From positions 1,488,001 through 1,552,000 of the forward strand of contig OZ123195.1 of assembly GCA_964204605.1 (NCBI GenBank): a stretch of 64,000 nucleotides of DNA, read 5' to 3'. Positions 52,882 to 63,320 of this stretch are shown one piece after another. The position numbers and the translations under genes were made by a program. Each line of letters starts with the position of its first letter. Position 1 is the first letter of the stretch. This DNA is from UBA961 sp014191195 (GTDB lineage: Bacteria; Bacteroidota; Ignavibacteria; Kapaibacteriales; UBA961). The notes under the pieces are model-generated. The model was not told where the DNA came from. It ran no database searches and saw only the letters and a list, made by a program, of their open reading frames with translations.

Positions 52882-54278
52882 ACAATATCTGGATATATTG
52901 TCGAATCCAAAGTTGATATCAATGATCCATCTTTGTCATATCTATCTATTGTTTGATATGCATCTATATGTCTTGTCTGTATAAGCTTGATTTGAGATCT
53001 TGTTGCATTCAAAAAGATATAATCTGGTTTCTCATTCTCTATAATATCATCCATTGATGCTGATGTGATATGTTGTGTTTTATTAATCCATACTAAAGAA
53101 TTAATATCGATAATTCGCTTTTTGGTAAAATAACCTATTGCTCCAACATCACCAGCTACTATTGTTTCTAATGTATTACCCTTGAAATATTGAGAGTTTT
53201 GTAATCTATCATAGATATTTCTGGTTATCTTCTCTGGATTTGATATTGCATATATACTAAACCATATAATAAGTGGAATTACTAAAACAATCTTAGATTG
53301 TATTATAGTTTCTAGTCGCTTAATCCATAGTTGATGCGATAAAATTTCTACCATTCCTACTATATGCAATATTGCCATAAATAATAGCGGATATCCATAC
53401 CAAGACCAAATAGATGGTCTTGCTAATAAATATGCCAATGCATATAACACATACCAGCTTACATTGATAAACATCCAATGCGAAAGCTTAATTCTTGCAT
53501 AGATAATCCATAGGAAGCTTAAAAAAACTATACTATGGAATACTAGGCTCATTGGCTCTGGTGCAAATAATTGCATAGCTGTAATGACAAATCCTTCAGA
53601 AATATGTTCTGATTTTGCCATTAATGATTGAGGTAGTGGTGAATTATATACTAATTGCATGATGAACATGCCAATAAGCGCAATCATAAGTCCACATAGT
53701 GCCGGTAGTATCGTCTTTTTCCAGCCATATACAACCCATAAATAGACTACACTGATTATGGCTAATATTGCAGCTTCTGGACGAATAAAAAACATGATAG
53801 CAGATAATGCTGGAATACCAAATATATATGTATGTCTATTCTTAACTGCTAATAATAGAAGTATATAATAAAGTGCCAAAAATGGCATTTCCATACCACC
53901 TACAGAAACTCGTGCTAATAAAGGACTTAATGATATCATCAGGCCAAATATCAGATTATATGATTGTTTTGTTTGGTTTAAAAATAAATCTCTACTTAGC
54001 CATAATACTGAACACTCAATTAAGATATTCAATAATGGAATAATCTTTTGAGGAAAGTGGCTAAACAAAAATAATGGGGTGAGAATTAAAGCATATAAAG
54101 GACATGTAACTGCTTGTACCCAAATATCTAATGAGAAAACAAATTGTCCATGCTTTACCAAATTTGATGCATATTGAAATGTTATAAATGCATCATCGTA
54201 TAGTGGAAATACATACCAAGCTATACATCTGCAAAGGAATAAAACGATAATGGATATGAAATATATTCTAGGCTTCAT
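52845..54278 (-). CDS. Polytopic GT39/GT-C-like glycosyltransferase
   Basis: This 477-residue protein starts with a membrane helix followed by FPLYDDAFITFQYASNLVKHG; the DDAF matches the acidic catalytic pair in the first loop of GT-C enzymes (dolichyl-phosphate-mannose-mannosyltransferase-like). About eleven helices follow, and then a soluble C-terminal domain of 120 residues (ETIVAGDVGAIGYFTKKR ... ). It probably uses a polyprenyl-phosphate sugar in the same polysaccharide pathway as the neighbours. Substrate unknown. Confidence 0.8.
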   Translation of the reverse strand: MKPRIYFISIIVLFLCRCIAWYVFPLYDDAFITFQYASNLVKHGQFVFSLDIWVQAVTCPLYALILTPLFLFSHFPQKIIPLLNILIECSVLWLSRDLFLNQTKQSYNLIFGLMISLSPLLARVSVGGMEMPFLALYYILLLLAVKNRHTYIFGIPALSAIMFFIRPEAAILAIISVVYLWVVYGWKKTILPALCGLMIALIGMFIMQLVYNSPLPQSLMAKSEHISEGFVITAMQLFAPEPMSLVFHSIVFLSFLWIIYARIKLSHWMFINVSWYVLYALAYLLARPSIWSWYGYPLLFMAILHIVGMVEILSHQLWIKRLETIIQSKIVLVIPLIIWFSIYAISNPEKITRNIYDRLQNSQYFKGNTLETIVAGDVGAIGYFTKKRIIDINSLVWINKTQHITSASMDDIIENEKPDYIFLNATRSQIKLIQTRHIDAYQTIDRYDKDGSLISTLDSTIYPDIVWRQDYLLLKRK

Positions 54279-54393
54279 TACTATTATATGTTTGCTTCAA
54301 TTCTTATTATGATTCATGACTATCAAATTTAGCGATTCTCTTCAAAGAATTATCCTATTAATTCAACTCTAAAATGTAGATCATACTAATAAT

Positions 54394-54438
54394 AAAAAAA
54401 GTTCTTCAAAATTCGCTGTACAAATTCTGAAGAACTTT
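54394..54438 (-). terminator. Terminator after outer-membrane protein gene
   Basis: On the minus strand AAAGTTCTTCA and TGAAGAACTTT pair perfectly around a 19-base loop, followed by TTTTATTATTAG. It ends the transcript of the gene at 54487-55575. Confidence 0.8.
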
Positions 54439-54486
54439 AAAACATCTCTTATGCAAAGATGAAATCACTATTTCTTAAAACGATGA

Positions 54487-55575
54487 TTAATGTGATCCAC
54501 CAAATCTATATGATAATCCAAATGAAATGAGATAATCAGCAAATGCGGCATCTCCATTTGTGAACACACCAGCATTGGTTTTTTGAATATCATCATAACT
54601 CTGAACACGATTTCTATACATTGCTATAGGTGCACTTAAAAATGCAGCAAAGCCTTTGTAAAAGTAACCAGCACCTGGTTCAACAGACACTGCATATCCT
54701 GGTCTTCTAAATCCTGCGCTTCCACCAATTATATCACTAGAAGGTACCCCTTCAATTCTTCCACCTAGATATATATTCCAACCGTCCATAGAATTATAAA
54801 ATGCACCTAATCTGCCACCATATTGGTCTGGACATGAATATTCCATTGTACCAGTTCTAGTTTTTATGCCATTAGTTTCTTTGGGATTAGCCATATAAAA
54901 TACATTTGAACTAATACCAATTTCATGATTTATAGGATGATAACCTTGAATATCAATATTCAAGCATGTTCCACCATCGCCTGGTTGAATTGATTGGTCA
55001 ACAACTGTCTCAATATCTACATTTCTATTAGCGCCTTGATTATAAAACAAATCTTTATAATCATAAGAACCACTAGGTAATTTTGCACCTAATGTAATTG
55101 AATAATTATATTCATTATCTAATGGGTCGAATAACCAATAGCCAATTCCTACACGTATATCAGCTAATCCATTGGATGTAGTCTTATGGCGCTCACCTAA
55201 ACCTGGTGCAGGAGGATTTCCGCCATGCTCATACATAGATGATCTAGTGTGATATACAAATGGTATAGTAGTATTAACAAAAATCCTATCTGTGATTCCA
55301 TAATTTAAAGTAAGATCTAAGAATGAAGAATGATTAATTACTTCAGTTCCTTCTGCTACTCTATTAGCCTCTTCATGATCGCCACGAAAATGACGAAAAC
55401 TCTCGAAATATCTAAAACCCGATTGTATTTGAAATTCACCTTCTTTAAGGTTTATAGATGAGCCCATTCCACCACCACATGAACTCATGCCACGTGTGGC
55501 CACACATCCTTGTGCTTTACTTTCTACAAAAGTAAAAAGGAAAAAAAACGTTAAAAATGATATTATACGAATCAT
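54487..55575 (-). CDS. Outer-membrane beta-barrel protein, transporter-like
   Basis: This 362-residue protein has a signal peptide ending ESKAQ, then a Cys/Gly-rich start (GCVATRGMSSCGGGMGSS). Alternating amphipathic strands follow (FQIQSGFRYFESFRHFRG, LDLTLNYGITDRIFVNTTIP, ADIRVGIGYWLFDP, GAKLPSGSYDYKD), ending FGLSYRFGGSH. This is the layout of the 'transporter' family related to phenol-degradation barrel MetA. No substrate is evident. Two conserved cysteine pairs near the start and middle might form disulfides. Confidence 0.72.
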   Translation of the reverse strand: MIRIISFLTFFFLFTFVESKAQGCVATRGMSSCGGGMGSSINLKEGEFQIQSGFRYFESFRHFRGDHEEANRVAEGTEVINHSSFLDLTLNYGITDRIFVNTTIPFVYHTRSSMYEHGGNPPAPGLGERHKTTSNGLADIRVGIGYWLFDPLDNEYNYSITLGAKLPSGSYDYKDLFYNQGANRNVDIETVVDQSIQPGDGGTCLNIDIQGYHPINHEIGISSNVFYMANPKETNGIKTRTGTMEYSCPDQYGGRLGAFYNSMDGWNIYLGGRIEGVPSSDIIGGSAGFRRPGYAVSVEPGAGYFYKGFAAFLSAPIAMYRNRVQSYDDIQKTNAGVFTNGDAAFADYLISFGLSYRFGGSH

Positions 55576-55852
55576 TGGGAATATCCTATTTTCATTTTAT
55601 ACTAGTATGACTATCATTTCTAAAATAACACATATGTCATTTATTTCAAACGCATAATTGCAAAACTTTTTCTAAAACATAAAAATACGATTAAATTCTT
55701 ATTTTGCGATCAATATATAGAATTGTCTAGTGAGCCACATAGGCAGTCTAGCAATATATAGATTTTGTTATTCCAGGAATGTACAGATTAATATCCTGTT
55801 CAGCACATAAGAACATTCCATTTCATATCGCTGAAGTTTTAAAGAGGTTCTG

Positions 55853-56971
55853 ATGCGATTTTGTATTTCTATATTTTTCCTTTCTTTAACTGTTAACATG
55901 TGTGTATTAACAGCTCAATCTATTAGGGAACAAGCTGATAAAGCCTTTGCGAATAAAAATTACCATCAAGCATCTATCTTATATGATCAATGGGTTAAGG
56001 CCTTACCAAATGATTATTATAGTCATATCCAATTAGCTACATCATATATATATATTAAAAATAATCACAAAGCAGCTTTAACACTGTGCACAGCAATTAA
56101 TGCCGGTTTGCAAGAGGAAATTCTTGTCCAAGACACATTGTTTACTCCCCTTTTTATACATTTCGATACACTCTTTATACATCAATTACAACTGCCACTG
56201 CATAATGGAATGACTATCCAAGATTTGGTTATTCAAAAGATAAAGGAGAAATCTAAAGCTTCTACATTCCCACTTAAATTTACTGAACAAAAACGAATAG
56301 GAAGATACAGAGTATTATATCCCACTGAATATGATAGTACTTTACAGTATAATCTTTGTTTAGTATTACATGGCAATAGTCAAAATCCAGAATTTATATT
56401 ACAATGGGTACAATCATTACACATAAAGAATACAATATTTATTAGCCCAGAAGCACCATATCTTAAGTTTAAAGAATCTATATATGCAGGTGAGTCACGA
56501 TTTTCTGCCGCAGGTGAAGATCAATCCTTTCCAGATACATTAAAGGACGATATTGTAAATATGTCTACCGAATGGTATCATAATGTATTGCTAGATGCCA
56601 TAAAAACTTTGCCTATCAACAATTATAAGCCTGCTATTATGGGTTTTTCTCAGGGAGGCTTTTATGCAAGTGTATTGGCTTCCCGATATGCTAAAGATAT
56701 TTCAACGGCAATCGTTCTTTGTGGAAGTATGTATAAAGAAGGTAAAATTGTAAAAAGTATAGAAGATCTAAAAAAAAATAATGTAGATCTATTACTTATT
56801 CACGGCACAAAAGATATGGTCGTTCCTTTTCAGACAGCTGAATTATTTCGCAATGTACTCATTGAAAAACAAGTTCAGCATACATTTGTACCATTTGATG
56901 GAGGCCATTGGCCATCTATCGAAATGCATACTATTATTCAAAAATGGTTTGACGATCATTTTTCCAGATAA
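55853..56971 (+). CDS. TPR-linked serine esterase/phospholipase-like hydrolase
   Basis: This 372-residue secreted protein has a signal peptide (ending LTAQ). A short TPR-like pair of helices follows (REQADKAFANKNYHQASILYDQWVKALPN, about 25-75). The alpha/beta-hydrolase domain begins near residue 145: CLVLHGNSQNPEF (oxyanion), PAIMGFSQGGFYASV with the nucleophile Ser of GFSQGG, LLLIHGTKDMVVPF (acid Asp) and PFDGGHWPS (His). It belongs to the phospholipase/carboxylesterase group. The substrate is unknown. The MOSC gene follows after 7 bp, so the two form an operon. Confidence 0.82.
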   Translation: MRFCISIFFLSLTVNMCVLTAQSIREQADKAFANKNYHQASILYDQWVKALPNDYYSHIQLATSYIYIKNNHKAALTLCTAINAGLQEEILVQDTLFTPLFIHFDTLFIHQLQLPLHNGMTIQDLVIQKIKEKSKASTFPLKFTEQKRIGRYRVLYPTEYDSTLQYNLCLVLHGNSQNPEFILQWVQSLHIKNTIFISPEAPYLKFKESIYAGESRFSAAGEDQSFPDTLKDDIVNMSTEWYHNVLLDAIKTLPINNYKPAIMGFSQGGFYASVLASRYAKDISTAIVLCGSMYKEGKIVKSIEDLKKNNVDLLLIHGTKDMVVPFQTAELFRNVLIEKQVQHTFVPFDGGHWPSIEMHTIIQKWFDDHFSR

Positions 56972-56978
56972 ATAAATT

Positions 56979-57779
56979 ATGATAGATCCCGTAATTTCTC
57001 AATTAGTTATATACCCTATCAAAGGATGTGCTGGGATATATCTAGATAAAAGCACAATTGGTATGTATGGTCTAAAAGGAGACAGAGATTTTGTAATCGT
57101 AGATCAATCTGGAAAATTTCTAACGCAAAGACAATTCCCATTAATGGCTTGTATTCAGCCCAAAGAAACAGAATCAGGATTATTGTTATGTGCCCCTGGA
57201 ATGGACCCTATTCGTTTAAATAAAGACATTATACATTATGGATCAGATATATCTGTTTCTGTATGGGGAGAATCTTTACAAGGATCTGATTGTGGAGATA
57301 CTATTGCAGACTGGTTTAGCACTTATTTACAATTTCCATGTAGATTAGCTAGACGTGGTAAAGATTTTACGAGATATGTACAATCAGGAAACATCACCAG
57401 AGATATTCAAACAAGCTTCTCTGATTCTTATCCTATTTTATTAGTATCAGAAGATTCATTATTTGAGCTTGAAAAAAGAGCAGGAATGTCTATCCCAATA
57501 GATAGATTTAGAGCAAATATCATCATTCGAGGAATGCAACCATTTGCAGAAGACAATTGGGAAGACATAATGCTTTCATCATATCAATTCAAAAAGGGTA
57601 AGCCTTGCTCTCGTTGTATAGTTACAACTATAGATCAATCAACAGGAATTAGAATGGGAGATGAACCCCTAAAAACGCTAAATAACTTTAGAAAAGACTC
57701 AAAAGGTAAAGTTCTTTTTGGAGTATATATTTATCCAGTAAGTGATCAAGAAATTACAATAAGCCGTTCCTTTTTCTAA
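56979..57779 (+). CDS. MOSC-domain protein (YcbX-like)
   Basis: This 266-residue protein has an N-terminal MOSC beta-barrel (LVIYPIKGCAGIYLDKSTIG, then YGLKGDRDFVIVDQSGKFLTQR) and a C-terminal MOSC domain (PIDRFRANIIIRGMQPFAED ... GKPCSRCIVTTIDQSTG). The cysteine in KPCSRC is the probable molybdenum/sulfur ligand. Relatives reduce N-hydroxylated compounds with a molybdenum cofactor. It overlaps by 26 bases with the convergent VWA gene. Confidence 0.88.
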   Translation: MIDPVISQLVIYPIKGCAGIYLDKSTIGMYGLKGDRDFVIVDQSGKFLTQRQFPLMACIQPKETESGLLLCAPGMDPIRLNKDIIHYGSDISVSVWGESLQGSDCGDTIADWFSTYLQFPCRLARRGKDFTRYVQSGNITRDIQTSFSDSYPILLVSEDSLFELEKRAGMSIPIDRFRANIIIRGMQPFAEDNWEDIMLSSYQFKKGKPCSRCIVTTIDQSTGIRMGDEPLKTLNNFRKDSKGKVLFGVYIYPVSDQEITISRSFF

Positions 57780-59937
57780 GAAACCATTCAATAGCAAATG
57801 CACATAGTGCTGCAGTTAACAGCCACACCATATTCCATAAAGGAATTTCACTTTTTTCTACGTTTGAGATTATAGCAAAACGAGGGTTTTTCTTTAAATC
57901 ATTGATAAAGTTTTTTACATTATCAACCGTATAAAATTTTCCACCAGATCGATCTGCCATAGCATGCAATAAAGAAGCATTCATCTGCAATTGTTGATAT
58001 TCAATAGATTCTGCACCAATTGTAAATCTGCCATTATCAGAGCCCTTAGCATTGCTAGCCTGCGCAATACCAGAATAATAATAATCTCCCTCTTTTAAAC
58101 CAGCAATCGAGCCACTATATAATCCACTACCAGAAGATGCTAGACTCAATTCTCTTTTAGTGCCATTGCCAGTAATTGTAATATGTACAGAAGCATTATC
58201 TACAGGATTTAAGGAAGCATCATATACTTGGCCAGTAAATTCCACAGTTTCACCAGCAGCATAAAACTTTTTTACAGATCGTATCTTAATCGTTTTTTCT
58301 TTTTCCGAGGCACCCAACCACTGTAAAGATTGATCAATAAAAGAACTTAAAACATTTGGAATATCCTTATTTCCTCTGGCTTGTTCAGGAGCATTAGCCA
58401 TTAATTGCCATCTATATATTCCATATCCAGCAATAGCAATAGATTTTGATCCAGCAAAAGTCCTACTCATCATCAAAGGTTCATCAATAGGAGAATTTCC
58501 TACTTTAAATGTAGATAATATTTCAGTTTCTGGCTTAGGTTCAATAAATGTTTCAGTTTTAAATAAAGGAGGTAAACTATTCCAAATGTCTTTATCTCTA
58601 TCAGTTCCAGTTATTTTCATAATAGGGCTAGCCAAACCGGCTTCTTGTACTTGAGGAGAAGCAAGAAATTCTTGTGGCCTTGATGCCCGAACAGTAAAAG
58701 GAAGATATGGTTCAAGTGCTCTAAGTTTCTGATAATCAAGGTTTTGCGAAGCAATAAAAAAAATGGGTTTTCCCTGTTCAGCTTCTTTTGCAATCAATTG
58801 TATGATAGATTGTGGAGTTTGTGCAATAGGAAAACCAATCAAAATGATAGACTCAGCATCTTTAATATCAGCAACAGTTGGAATAGGAGCATAAAATTCA
58901 CTACCCAATTTTTGAATATATGATTTTACTTGAGCATCAGGGATTTGTTCAAGAATAGATTTCACAAAAGTAATATCTGCAGAAGGCGAACCAGCAAAGA
59001 GGGCGATTACTCTTTTATGTTTAAGAACAGTTATAAATTCTGATAAAGAATTATTTTTTATCGTAATCTCATTTGCTAAAGGTTGAATTGATGCAGTTAA
59101 TTTATGAATTCCAGGATTAGAAGGAATAATTGTAAATCCAACAGAATATGTTTGTAAGGTGTTGACAATATTTAGTGTTTGCTTACCAACAATATTTCCA
59201 TTATCATATAAAGAAAGTGAAGCTATAGTATTATTTGGGAAACCTGATGCTTGAACAGTAATCGATACCGGAACTTTTGAACCAGTATAACATAATTCAT
59301 TAGAAAGAATTGATTGTATTGAAAGATCTTTTGGAGGCATCGAATCACCAATACCAACTGTATACACAGGACGTCCAAAATAATCTAATTCATATAAAGG
59401 ATTTGCCCCAGAGTTAACAGCCCCATCAGTAAAAATAATAGCTGCTCTAACAGAGGATTCATCATCTGCATATGATAAAGAAGATAATGCTTTGGTGATA
59501 TTTGTACCTAATTGATTAGCAATAACAGAATCTACAGAAGCAATATTTGGATATGTATCCTTAACATCAAGGCCAAAAGACATAATCTTTATTGCTTCAC
59601 CCAATGATTCTACATTTGCATCTTTCAATGCTTGGGAAAGGTCTTTAGCCCTATTCCTCGAGCCATCTTTCATCCCCATCGATAAAGATTTATCAACTAT
59701 AACTGCTAATCTGGGCTCTTTGATAGAAGCACGAACCAAAGAGAGAATAGGTTCGAATACTGCAAAGAAAAGTAAACATAATCCAAGAGATCGTAAAGCA
59801 ATAAGAATGCTTTTTCTAATAGAAGATAACGGAGGAACAGGATTTTTATAAGCCCAGATGGAAAATATAATGGATATAAAAAATAATAGAAATAATATCC
59901 ACCAAGAACCAGATAAACCAAGAGTATAAGAATTCAT
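57754..59937 (-). CDS. VWA-domain membrane protein, BatA/BatB-like
   Basis: This 727-residue protein has two N-terminal TM helices (about 11-28 and 41-63). A VWA domain with MIDAS VDKSLSMG follows (about residues 81-88), then AIIFTDGAVNSGA (metal-binding Asp) and Ig-like domains. An amidotransferase-like segment has 'SIILIGFPIAQTP'. One C-terminal TM helix lies at about 700-720. It is similar in plan to the protein at 12859-14949 but longer. No MoxR gene is adjacent. Function unknown. Confidence 0.78.
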   Translation of the reverse strand: MNSYTLGLSGSWWILFLLFFISIIFSIWAYKNPVPPLSSIRKSILIALRSLGLCLLFFAVFEPILSLVRASIKEPRLAVIVDKSLSMGMKDGSRNRAKDLSQALKDANVESLGEAIKIMSFGLDVKDTYPNIASVDSVIANQLGTNITKALSSLSYADDESSVRAAIIFTDGAVNSGANPLYELDYFGRPVYTVGIGDSMPPKDLSIQSILSNELCYTGSKVPVSITVQASGFPNNTIASLSLYDNGNIVGKQTLNIVNTLQTYSVGFTIIPSNPGIHKLTASIQPLANEITIKNNSLSEFITVLKHKRVIALFAGSPSADITFVKSILEQIPDAQVKSYIQKLGSEFYAPIPTVADIKDAESIILIGFPIAQTPQSIIQLIAKEAEQGKPIFFIASQNLDYQKLRALEPYLPFTVRASRPQEFLASPQVQEAGLASPIMKITGTDRDKDIWNSLPPLFKTETFIEPKPETEILSTFKVGNSPIDEPLMMSRTFAGSKSIAIAGYGIYRWQLMANAPEQARGNKDIPNVLSSFIDQSLQWLGASEKEKTIKIRSVKKFYAAGETVEFTGQVYDASLNPVDNASVHITITGNGTKRELSLASSGSGLYSGSIAGLKEGDYYYSGIAQASNAKGSDNGRFTIGAESIEYQQLQMNASLLHAMADRSGGKFYTVDNVKNFINDLKKNPRFAIISNVEKSEIPLWNMVWLLTAALCAFAIEWFLRKRNGLL

Positions 59938-60187
59938 AAAGAAATAAATAAAAACAAATCTGAATTGAATAGGATTGAAAAACGCTTGTAAAACAAAATT
60001 AGTTTATGATATAGAAAGATCTTAAATACCCTCAAAAACTTGATTGTTATAGAGTAAATTCAGAAATTTTTCATGATTATTTAATAAGACTTATTTTTTT
60101 TCTAAAAAAAACCATGTTTTTCACTAAATTTGTCTCGCAGCAAAAATAATTCCCATCTCTCCTTATTGACGCAAGGCAAAATCTGCC

Positions 60188-62455
60188 ATGTATAAGCGTA
60201 CTTTTTCGGCAAAAAAAATATTAGTGCCAGCAAGCGCAACCGAAGTATTTTCAATCTTGGCAATACTTGCAGGACTTCTTGTAACCTTCTTTATGACATC
60301 AGAAGGGCCTATAAAGCTAATTGGTATTTGTATTACCATCTTAGCTGGTTTTGGCCATTTTATGTTAGTATCACAAAGGCTTTCTAATTCTTTTGAATCC
60401 CACAGAGGCTCATCTGCTGTTCCCCCAGAATTTAGGGTAACAATTATGCCAGGGCAAGCAGGTAAAAGAATGGTTTTTGATGGATTTGAAAGCACTTTAG
60501 ATGATACCAGAGCAGCAGAATTTGAAAAAATGCGCTCTAGGCCAATGCCACAAGTTCAGTCTAGAGTAAAAGATGCGGAAAAACTTCAGCAAGACGAACC
60601 AATAGTTGAAGAAGAACAGCCAATGAAGGCTAGCATAAAAGCTCCTCCAATAATTCCAGCTTCAACTGAACAGCAATCTTCTTTGTCTGAAATAGAAGAT
60701 GTAGGCGAAGGAATACGTATTATTCGCAAACAAAGTTCAGGTGGAATTGTCATAAAAAAGACAATATATAATGATACGAATGAGACGGATAGTGAAACAA
60801 TACAGCCTCTTAAAAAAGAATTTACTGTCGATACACCATATTTAATTAAAGAGCATGAATTATCTGAACCAATCATCAGCGAACAAATACCTGAAGAAAC
60901 CTATCAAATAGAAGATAATATAGAGCCAGTATCTAATCACAAAAGGGCAATTTTAGAAGTTTCAATTCTAGATTTCATGGAAGAAAATGAGCCTGCTCCT
61001 AGTGAGCCTAGAAAAGAATTTGATTTTCTATTGGCAAGAGTACTAATGGCTATAAGATCTGTAATTGATGCTAGAACAGCTGGATTTGCTTGGGCGAACC
61101 ATGATAAAAAACAATTAGTGATTGAATCATATATATCAGAATCTAAAGACAACTTTACGCAATTAAGAAAACTGCCTTTTGGCAATGATGTGATAAGTCA
61201 AATTGCACATTCTGGTAAACCAGAAATTCTTACAGAGATACATCCTTCAGCTGAATTAGACCTTTTATGTTATTATACAGCTGCTGCCAAAACAATTTCT
61301 TTTATAGGTGTACCTGTTTATTTTAATGGCAATGTTATTGGCGTCCTATTTGCAGATTCAGATCAAATTGATGCTTATGATGCTATGAGCATAGGATTTT
61401 TAGGAAATTTCACCAAACTAATTACGGGTTTGGTTCAAAGTTATACAGGAAAGTATGACTTATTACAGGCAAGTAGAGCACTTGATGCAATTACCAGATT
61501 TAGAACTATTATATCTTCATCAGGTGATGGAATTGCCGATTTATGTGCTGCATTATTAGAATCAGCAAGCGAAGTAGTTGAATTTACTACAATGGGAATT
61601 GGGATGTTCGATTATGAACAACAAGCTTGGACAGTATATCAGGTATATTATAGGCAAGTAGAATCTGAAAAGATGTTAGGGATGCATATCGATTTAGAAT
61701 ATTCTTTAATTGGCAATACTATTTTAACTGCACAAACTACTGCCCTTGCTTCGATAACAGATGAGCTAAGAGTATGTGATTCTGAAATATCAGTAAATGG
61801 TGGATATTTTCTTGCAGTACCATTAAAATCTCAATCTCATAATTATGGAGCTTTGTTTTTAGAAGGAACTGGTACTTCATTGCCATCTCATGATATCAAT
61901 ATCATTGAAATGTTAGGAGAACAAACAGGAACCATCATAGAACAATTACGATTCCATGAGATGTTTCGTTCTACAGCATTAATGGATGAAACAAAAGGTT
62001 TATTTAATTATAAAGCATTTTATGCCCGAATGACAGAAGAAACCGCAAAAACAAGAGATTTTGGAAATCCTTTTTCTTTAGCATTAATCAAAATGGATAC
62101 GTATGAATCCATGGAAAATTTACCTGAAATAGAAGATGACTTATTGATGCATGTGATAAAAAAAGTAAAATCAAATATGAAAGAATATGATATTATCGGT
62201 GAATTCGAAGGAAAAACGATTGTAGTAGCATTAATTGGACAAACTCTTGCAAAATCTCATATATGGGGAGAAAGAGTTAGAAAGGAAATAGCAAGTGCTA
62301 TAACCGAGATTGGTAATAGACGATTAACTGTAACAGTAAGCATTGGAATTGCTCAAGCACATTCTTATGATAAAGCAGATTCTTTAATAAGAAATGCATC
62401 TAGTTCTTTACAGTTAGCTTCCGAAAAAACAAATTCTGTTATTGTATACAGTTAA
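60188..62455 (+). CDS. GAF-domain membrane protein with degenerate GGDEF domain
   Basis: This 755-residue protein has two N-terminal TM helices (about 18-36 and 43-59) and an acidic, probably disordered linker (about 60-260: EEEQPMKASIKAPP ... ). GAF-like domains cover about 275-590 (ISFIGVPVYFNGNVIGVLFADS; YFLAVPLKSQSHNYGALFLEG). A C-terminal GGDEF-like domain covers about 595-755 (ALMDETKGLFNYKAFYARM ... RRLTVTVSIGIAQAHSYDKAD). The signature loop reads YDIIGEFEGKTIVVALI, so the GG(D/E)EF residues are lost and cyclase activity is unlikely. It may bind a nucleotide or act as a scaffold. It is followed 3 bp later by uppP. Confidence 0.82.
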   Translation: MYKRTFSAKKILVPASATEVFSILAILAGLLVTFFMTSEGPIKLIGICITILAGFGHFMLVSQRLSNSFESHRGSSAVPPEFRVTIMPGQAGKRMVFDGFESTLDDTRAAEFEKMRSRPMPQVQSRVKDAEKLQQDEPIVEEEQPMKASIKAPPIIPASTEQQSSLSEIEDVGEGIRIIRKQSSGGIVIKKTIYNDTNETDSETIQPLKKEFTVDTPYLIKEHELSEPIISEQIPEETYQIEDNIEPVSNHKRAILEVSILDFMEENEPAPSEPRKEFDFLLARVLMAIRSVIDARTAGFAWANHDKKQLVIESYISESKDNFTQLRKLPFGNDVISQIAHSGKPEILTEIHPSAELDLLCYYTAAAKTISFIGVPVYFNGNVIGVLFADSDQIDAYDAMSIGFLGNFTKLITGLVQSYTGKYDLLQASRALDAITRFRTIISSSGDGIADLCAALLESASEVVEFTTMGIGMFDYEQQAWTVYQVYYRQVESEKMLGMHIDLEYSLIGNTILTAQTTALASITDELRVCDSEISVNGGYFLAVPLKSQSHNYGALFLEGTGTSLPSHDINIIEMLGEQTGTIIEQLRFHEMFRSTALMDETKGLFNYKAFYARMTEETAKTRDFGNPFSLALIKMDTYESMENLPEIEDDLLMHVIKKVKSNMKEYDIIGEFEGKTIVVALIGQTLAKSHIWGERVRKEIASAITEIGNRRLTVTVSIGIAQAHSYDKADSLIRNASSSLQLASEKTNSVIVYS

Positions 62456-62458
62456 GCT

Positions 62459-63301
62459 ATGAATATACTCGATGCAATTTTACTTGGCATTATTCAAGGT
62501 CTCACAGAATTTTTACCTGTAAGTAGTACAGCACATCTAACCATTGTGGGTAAATTATTGGGCATCGTTCAGTCTGGGGAATTATGGACAGCGCAAATTG
62601 CAGTTATGCAATTAGGAACATTAGCAGCTATACTTATCTATTTCAGACATGATGTCTTTGGCATTTCTGCCGCATTTTTAAAAGAAAATCTTACCAGAAA
62701 TAGGCTTCCAGCAATACAGCAATCTATGAATTCCAAAATGGGTTGGTATATTATTTTTGGCTCTATACCTATTATAACAATAGGATTAGCATTTAAAAAA
62801 GTTATCGAAGGCGATATTACTAAAAGTCTTTTTTTAATCGGTATTATGCTGATAATCATAGCCTTATGTATGGCTTATGCAGAAAAAAAAGCATCGTTTT
62901 TAAGAACAATTCATGATATAAAATTAAAAGATGCATTGCTAATTGGCTTAGCACAAGCACTAGCATTAATACCAGGTTCTTCACGCTCTGGCACTACTAT
63001 TACAGCTGGACTTTTTTTAGGTTTAAATAGAGAAGCTGCTGCAAGATTTTCTTTTTTATTAAGTATTCCAGCAGTTTTAGGCAGTGGAATATTAGAACTT
63101 AAAAAGGCAATTCCAATAGTTTCAGGCGAAGATTTTAGTTCATTAATGATTGCAACTATTATTTCTGGAATTAGCGGCTATGCTGCGATTGCTTTTTTAT
63201 TGAATTATTTACGTTCTAAATCTATTGGCATATTCATTTATTATCGTCTTGCTCTTGGTTGTTTATTGTTGTTTTTAGCAGTGTCTGGCATACTTTCATA
63301 A
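62459..63301 (+). CDS. uppP: Undecaprenyl-diphosphatase
   Basis: This 280-residue polytopic protein has GLTEFLPVSSTAHL in the first helical region and LALIPGSSRSGTTITAGLFLG in the second, the two catalytic motifs of UppP/BacA. It dephosphorylates undecaprenyl diphosphate, so the lipid carrier can be reused for peptidoglycan and polysaccharide synthesis. It starts 3 bp after the GAF protein and overlaps no other gene. Confidence 0.96.
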   Translation: MNILDAILLGIIQGLTEFLPVSSTAHLTIVGKLLGIVQSGELWTAQIAVMQLGTLAAILIYFRHDVFGISAAFLKENLTRNRLPAIQQSMNSKMGWYIIFGSIPIITIGLAFKKVIEGDITKSLFLIGIMLIIIALCMAYAEKKASFLRTIHDIKLKDALLIGLAQALALIPGSSRSGTTITAGLFLGLNREAAARFSFLLSIPAVLGSGILELKKAIPIVSGEDFSSLMIATIISGISGYAAIAFLLNYLRSKSIGIFIYYRLALGCLLLFLAVSGILS

Positions 63302-63320
63302 AAAAAACGAGCAGATTTAT

